Assembly: GCA_023387635.1 (NCBI GenBank)
Contig: JAEWHU010000185.1
Span: forward strand, 1 to 9,230
Length of the DNA stretch: 9,230 nt
Direction of reading: 5' to 3'
DNA from: Bacillota bacterium
GTDB lineage: Bacteria; Bacillota; Clostridia; Lachnospirales; Lachnospiraceae
Shown: piece after piece, positions 6,883-9,230 of the stretch
How the letters are laid out: each line of letters opens with the position of its first letter
How positions within the stretch are numbered: the first letter of the stretch is position 1
Made by a program: the position numbers and the translations under genes
The notes under the pieces: model-generated
The model's input: the letters and a program-made list of their open reading frames with translations, nothing else
What the model was told of the DNA's origin: nothing
Database searches by the model: none

Positions 6883-8136
6883 ATCTTTTAATACATCACA
6901 AAAATCAAATGTTGCAAAATAATCTTTTGGAGTTTCAGCTCTTCTAATTAATTCTACATTTCCATCTTCTTTTAGCAATAATTCTGCACTTCGTAATTTT
7001 CCATTATAATTATACCCCATGGAATACCCATGAGCACCTGTATCGTGTAATACAAGATAATCTCCTATATCAATTTTAGGAAGCATTCTATCAATGGCAA
7101 ATTTATCATTATTTTCGCATAAGGAACCTGTAATATCATATTTGTATTCTTCCTTAGCATCTTCTTTCCCTAGTACTGTTATATGATGATATGCACCATA
7201 CATAGCTGGTCTCATTAAATCAACGGCAGAAGCATCAAGGCCAATATATTCCTTATAGATGTGTTTTTCATGAACAGCTTTCGCAACAACGTGACCGTAA
7301 GGAGCTAACATATATCTACCAAGTTCAGTAAAAATACTAATATCACCTAATCCTGCAGGTACTAGTATTTCTTCAAATGCCTTTTTAACACCTTCTCCTA
7401 TTTCCATTATATCATTGGATGATTGGTCAGGGTGATAAGGAATACCAATTCCACCAGATAGGTTAATAAATGTAATATTGGCTCCAGTTTTTTCTTTTAA
7501 TTCAACAGCTAATTCAAAAAGAATCTTAGCTAATGTTGGATAATATTCGTTAGTTACTGTATTACTAGCTAAGAAAGAATGAATACCAAAATTCTTAGCT
7601 CCCTTTTCCATTAACTTTTTATAACCATCTATTAGCTGTTCTTTTGTAAATCCGTACTTTGCATCCCCTGGGTTGTCCATAATATCAGTACTAATACTAA
7701 ATAATCCACCAGGATTATATCTACAACATATGGTTTCAGGAATCCCACATATCTCATCTAAATAATCAATATGGGTATAGTCATCTAGATTAATAATTGC
7801 ATTTAAACTACCAGCTTTTATGAAATCTTCTTTTGGAGTAGCATTGGATGAAAACATTATGTTATGCCCAACAATTCCAAGAGCTTCTGACATCATAAGT
7901 TCAGTCATAGACGAACAATCCATTCCACAGCCTTCTTCTTTTAATATATTTAATATAAATGGATTTGGAGTAGCTTTCACTGCAAAATACTCTTTAAATC
8001 CTTTGTTCCACGAAAAAGCTTCTTTTAATCTTCTAGCATTTTCTCTAATACCTTTTTCATCGTATATATGAAAAGGAGTGGGATAAGTGTTAGTAATATC
8101 TTTTACTTGCTCTAATGTTACGAAAGGTTTTTTCAT
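6871..8136 (-). CDS. lysA: Diaminopimelate decarboxylase family protein (PLP, fold type III)
   Basis: The family decarboxylates meso-diaminopimelate to L-lysine, the last step of lysine synthesis, in the cytosol. The 421-residue protein has a TIM-barrel N-domain with the PLP lysine in FAVKATPN (K54), the barrel His in GIHSFLASN (H186), a glycine-rich phosphate-binding loop NLSGGIGIPY (225-234), ELGRY (271-275, usually EPGR), the C-domain catalytic Cys in GSLCENNDKF (C340, usually C-E-S-x-D) and DTGAHGYSMGYNYNGK (365-380). These deviations, above all HSFLASN in place of the usual HIGSQ, mark a divergent subgroup, so another amino or diamino acid substrate is possible. The ATG at 8136 has AGGAG at 8143-8147. 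It stands alone behind its own promoter and ends inside a tandem repeat. The family call is firm; the exact substrate is likely but unproven. Confidence 0.85.
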   Translation of the reverse strand: MKKPFVTLEQVKDITNTYPTPFHIYDEKGIRENARRLKEAFSWNKGFKEYFAVKATPNPFILNILKEEGCGMDCSSMTELMMSEALGIVGHNIMFSSNATPKEDFIKAGSLNAIINLDDYTHIDYLDEICGIPETICCRYNPGGLFSISTDIMDNPGDAKYGFTKEQLIDGYKKLMEKGAKNFGIHSFLASNTVTNEYYPTLAKILFELAVELKEKTGANITFINLSGGIGIPYHPDQSSNDIMEIGEGVKKAFEEILVPAGLGDISIFTELGRYMLAPYGHVVAKAVHEKHIYKEYIGLDASAVDLMRPAMYGAYHHITVLGKEDAKEEYKYDITGSLCENNDKFAIDRMLPKIDIGDYLVLHDTGAHGYSMGYNYNGKLRSAELLLKEDGNVELIRRAETPKDYFATFDFCDVLKDIKL

Positions 8137-8163
8137 ATTTGTCTCCTGTCTACTTTGTAGTCT

Positions 8164-8214
8164 CTATATAAAAAAATGAGAGAATTTTTTCTCTCTAATA
8201 GAATAATTATACAT
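8164..8214 (-). CDS. Possible 16-residue leader peptide ahead of lysA
   Basis: The leader between promoter and lysA contains ATG (8214) to TAG (8164), encoding MYNYSIREKKFSHFFI. The two adjacent lysine AAA codons fall in the 5' arm and loop of the terminator-like hairpin, and the stop lies just past its U-run, the geometry expected of amino-acid attenuation. However, no good Shine-Dalgarno site precedes the ATG (AAAAAAAGATAATAAA), and AAA codons arise easily in A-rich DNA, so translation is doubtful. Confidence 0.2.
   Translation of the reverse strand: MYNYSIREKKFSHFFI
8170..8195 (-). terminator. Terminator-like hairpin in the lysA leader (candidate attenuator)
   Basis: On the minus strand GAGAGAA and TTCTCTC form a perfect 7-bp stem around AAAA (8178-8195), followed by A and seven T residues (8176-8170). 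It lies between the lysA promoter and its ribosome site, so if active it would stop transcription before the gene. A downstream AGAGA (8161-8165) can pair with TCTCT in the 3' arm and so compete with the hairpin. The stem is short, so strength is uncertain. Confidence 0.55.
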
Positions 8215-8232
8215 TTTATTATCTTTTTTTAC

Positions 8233-8261
8233 ACTATAACTTAATTCCATTTTCTTGTCAA
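8233..8261 (-). promoter_or_regulatory. Sigma-A promoter of lysA
   Basis: A perfect TTGACA (8256-8261), a 17-base spacer and TATAGT (8233-8238, 5 of 6) on the minus strand give a near-consensus housekeeping promoter. Transcription would start near 8226, giving a leader of about 90 nt before lysA. That is too short for the lysine (L-box) riboswitch, which is about 175 nt or longer. Confidence 0.8.
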
Positions 8262-8263
8262 AT

Positions 8264-8277
8264 GAAAATTAATTTTC
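8264..8277. promoter_or_regulatory. 14-bp perfect palindrome abutting the lysA -35 box
   Basis: GAAAATTAATTTTC is its own reverse complement and ends two bases upstream of the -35 hexamer. It could be an operator for a dimeric regulator, or simply an AT-rich UP-element-like stretch. No known operator consensus is recognised with confidence. Confidence 0.35.
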
Positions 8278-8297
8278 TTGTAAAATATTTCATTCTA

Positions 8298-8320
8298 ATA
8301 TACACTATTAAGATGTATAT
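8298..8320 (-). repeat. Weak inverted repeat between the PHP gene and lysA
   Basis: ATATACA (8298-8304) and TGTATAT (8314-8320) form a 7-bp, almost all A-T stem with a 9-base loop. In the minus-strand RNA it is followed by UAGAAUGAAAUAUUUUA, not a clean U-run. It could be a poor terminator for the PHP gene. No better terminator is visible in this spacer. Confidence 0.3.
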
Positions 8321-8330
8321 ATATCCTCTA

Positions 8331-8360
8331 GTTTATTCATAATGTCTAATTATGTTACTT
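8331..8360. repeat. Imperfect 30-bp direct repeat, copy A
   Basis: This stretch matches 8396-8425 at 24 of 30 positions, with the copies offset by 65 bp. It lies in the spacer after the PHP gene, whereas the partner copy contains the end of that gene. The shared core on the minus strand is GTAACATAATTA, followed by ATGAATA. Confidence 0.6.
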
Positions 8361-8395
8361 TTTCGTTGCTAAGAAACAGTCCAATCATATTATGT

Positions 8396-8425
8396 GTCTA
8401 TTCATTATAGATAATTATGTTACCT
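8396..8425. repeat. Imperfect 30-bp direct repeat, copy B
   Basis: Partner of 8331-8360 (24 of 30 identical). It includes the last codon and stop of the PHP gene (8420-8425), so copy A looks like a decayed duplication of the gene's 3' border. AT-rich convergence is the alternative. Confidence 0.6.
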
Positions 8426-9100
8426 ATCATCCTTCATTAACATGGCATTTCTATTCTTTATACTTGTAATAAAGTCTTGTATGTCAACTAATCTATGATC
8501 AAACATCATTCCTCCATGTTCATCCTCTAATTTATGGGCATCTGAACCTTCTGTAACTAGTTTATTGTGAAGAATGGCATATTCCCTAGCCTTTTCATCA
8601 AATATAGGATTTTTATGACTTCTATTAACAATTTCTATTGCATCTTCACATTCTTTATATAATCTAATTTCTTTAATATAGGAAGCCTCTCGAAATGGAT
8701 GGGCATGAACAAAGAATCCTCCTCCCTTATGTACGTTCTCATAATACTCTTCTACACCCCAATGAATCATGTCTGGATTTTCATAAAGCCAATATTTATC
8801 AAGTCCATATACTAAAAAATCGCTACCACAAAAGGTTTCTTCAAAGCCAAAGAAAACAGATAATCCAATTTTATCTCCTTCTTTTTTTGCATTTTCATAA
8901 CCTCTTACAAACATATCTATACTTTCTTTCCATGGTAGATTTCTATCAACTTTTGTGTTTCCTCCAAAAAAATGATCTGTAACAATAATTCCGCTATAAC
9001 CTAATTCTTTATATAGCCTAGCTTGTTTGGCACCACTTAATCGTCCACATGCACTACTTTCAGATGTATGTAAATGAGTTTCATATTTATAATATTTCAA
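8420..9100 (-). CDS. PHP-domain metal-dependent phosphoesterase
   Basis: PHP-domain enzymes hydrolyse phosphoesters with a cluster of two or three metals bound by His and Asp/Glu. The 226-residue protein is a stand-alone PHP domain. Motif I is ETHLHTS (H9, H11), motif II VTDHF (D42, H43), the metal glutamate is in FGFEETF (E87 or E88), motif III is HAHPF (H132, H134) and motif IV GSDAHK (D187, H189). All expected ligands are present, so it should be active. There is no signal peptide or polymerase/histidinol-type extension. The substrate cannot be told; relatives act on histidinol phosphate, nucleotides or 3',5'-bisphosphates. The start is TTG at 9100-9098, chosen because AAAAGGTAGGTG (9108-9119) lies seven bases upstream and no in-frame ATG precedes motif I. 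It is a separate unit upstream of lysA, with no evident link to flagella. Confidence 0.85.
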   Translation of the reverse strand: MKYYKYETHLHTSESSACGRLSGAKQARLYKELGYSGIIVTDHFFGGNTKVDRNLPWKESIDMFVRGYENAKKEGDKIGLSVFFGFEETFCGSDFLVYGLDKYWLYENPDMIHWGVEEYYENVHKGGGFFVHAHPFREASYIKEIRLYKECEDAIEIVNRSHKNPIFDEKAREYAILHNKLVTEGSDAHKLEDEHGGMMFDHRLVDIQDFITSIKNRNAMLMKDDR

Positions 9101-9107
9101 ATCAAAA

Positions 9108-9119
9108 CACCTACCTTTT
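9108..9119 (-). promoter_or_regulatory. Ribosome binding site fixing a TTG start
   Basis: AAAAGGTAGGTG on the minus strand ends seven bases before TTG 9100. The nearby GTG and earlier TTG are out of frame and reach stops at once, and no ATG is available before the first metal-binding histidine. Confidence 0.75.
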
Positions 9120-9155
9120 GCATTATCTAATCAAATAAATTTACGTCTCATATTT

Positions 9156-9184
9156 AGTTTATCATAATCATTCCTATTATTCAA
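9156..9184 (-). promoter_or_regulatory. Probable sigma-A promoter of the PHP gene
   Basis: TTGAAT (9179-9184), a 17-base spacer and TAAACT (9156-9161) on the minus strand, with an extended TG one base before the -10 (TGATAAACT). Each hexamer matches the consensus at 4 of 6; the extended -10 and exact spacing support it. The start of transcription would be near 9149, about 50 nt from the TTG start. A perfect TTGACA at 9205-9210 has no partner -10 at a normal distance. Confidence 0.5.
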
Positions 9185-9230
9185 TCGTAGAGATTTGCAA
9201 AACTTGTCAATAAATACGAACATATGATTG

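Noticed and set aside
8137..8260. Lysine (L-box) riboswitch or T-box ahead of lysA
   Set aside because: The leader from the predicted start is only about 90 nt, too short for either, and no T-box TGGNACCGCG-type motif or L-box core was found by eye.
9182..9210. Promoter built on the perfect TTGACA at 9205-9210
   Set aside because: The base run 17 positions downstream is CGATTG, not a -10. The extended -10 promoter at 9156-9184 fits better.
1..9230. A novel defence, toxin-antitoxin or secondary-metabolite system
   Set aside because: Every substantial gene belongs to a recognisable flagellar, lysine or PHP family. No unexplained coding region remains, and the two largest spacers (under 300 bp) are accounted for by promoters, hairpins and repeats.

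Overview
The window is AT-rich DNA (roughly two thirds A+T by eye), and every gene is read from the minus strand. It looks like a motile Gram-positive clostridium, most probably a member of the Lachnospiraceae. This is inferred from strong purine-rich Shine-Dalgarno sites, the flgM-flgN-flgK-flgK-flgL-fliW gene order with two tandem flgK genes, the long FlgL with an RPEHYFDCT motif, and the FliW type of flagellin control. I cannot name a species from the sequence alone.

In the direction of transcription (high to low coordinates) there are three blocks. (1) At 9184-8420 a probable sigma-A promoter precedes a short PHP-domain metal-dependent phosphoesterase that starts with TTG. (2) At 8261-6871 a near-consensus sigma-A promoter drives a diaminopimelate decarboxylase (lysA-like). 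Its roughly 90-nt leader holds a terminator-like hairpin overlapped by a possible 16-codon reading frame with two adjacent lysine codons. The gene ends inside a 20-bp tandem repeat of nearly five copies, followed by a 51-nt long hairpin that probably ends this unit. (3) At 6682-1 a good sigma-28 (SigD/FliA) promoter opens a late flagellar operon: flgM (anti-sigma-28), flgN (chaperone), two divergent flgK paralogues (hook-filament junction protein), flgL (second junction protein, unusually long) and fliW (flagellin/CsrA partner switch), which runs off the left edge shortly before its stop.

The flagellar genes fit together. Sigma-28 drives its own inhibitor FlgM. FlgN escorts the FlgK/FlgL junction proteins to the export gate. 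FlgK and FlgL join hook to filament. FliW ties flagellin synthesis to assembly through CsrA, whose gene would be expected just beyond position 1. No defence system, integrase, transposase, CRISPR array or RNA gene is visible. The less ordinary points are the tandem FlgK paralogues, the possible attenuator ahead of lysA, the altered active-site motif of that decarboxylase, and the two places where the 3' end of a gene is part of a direct repeat.
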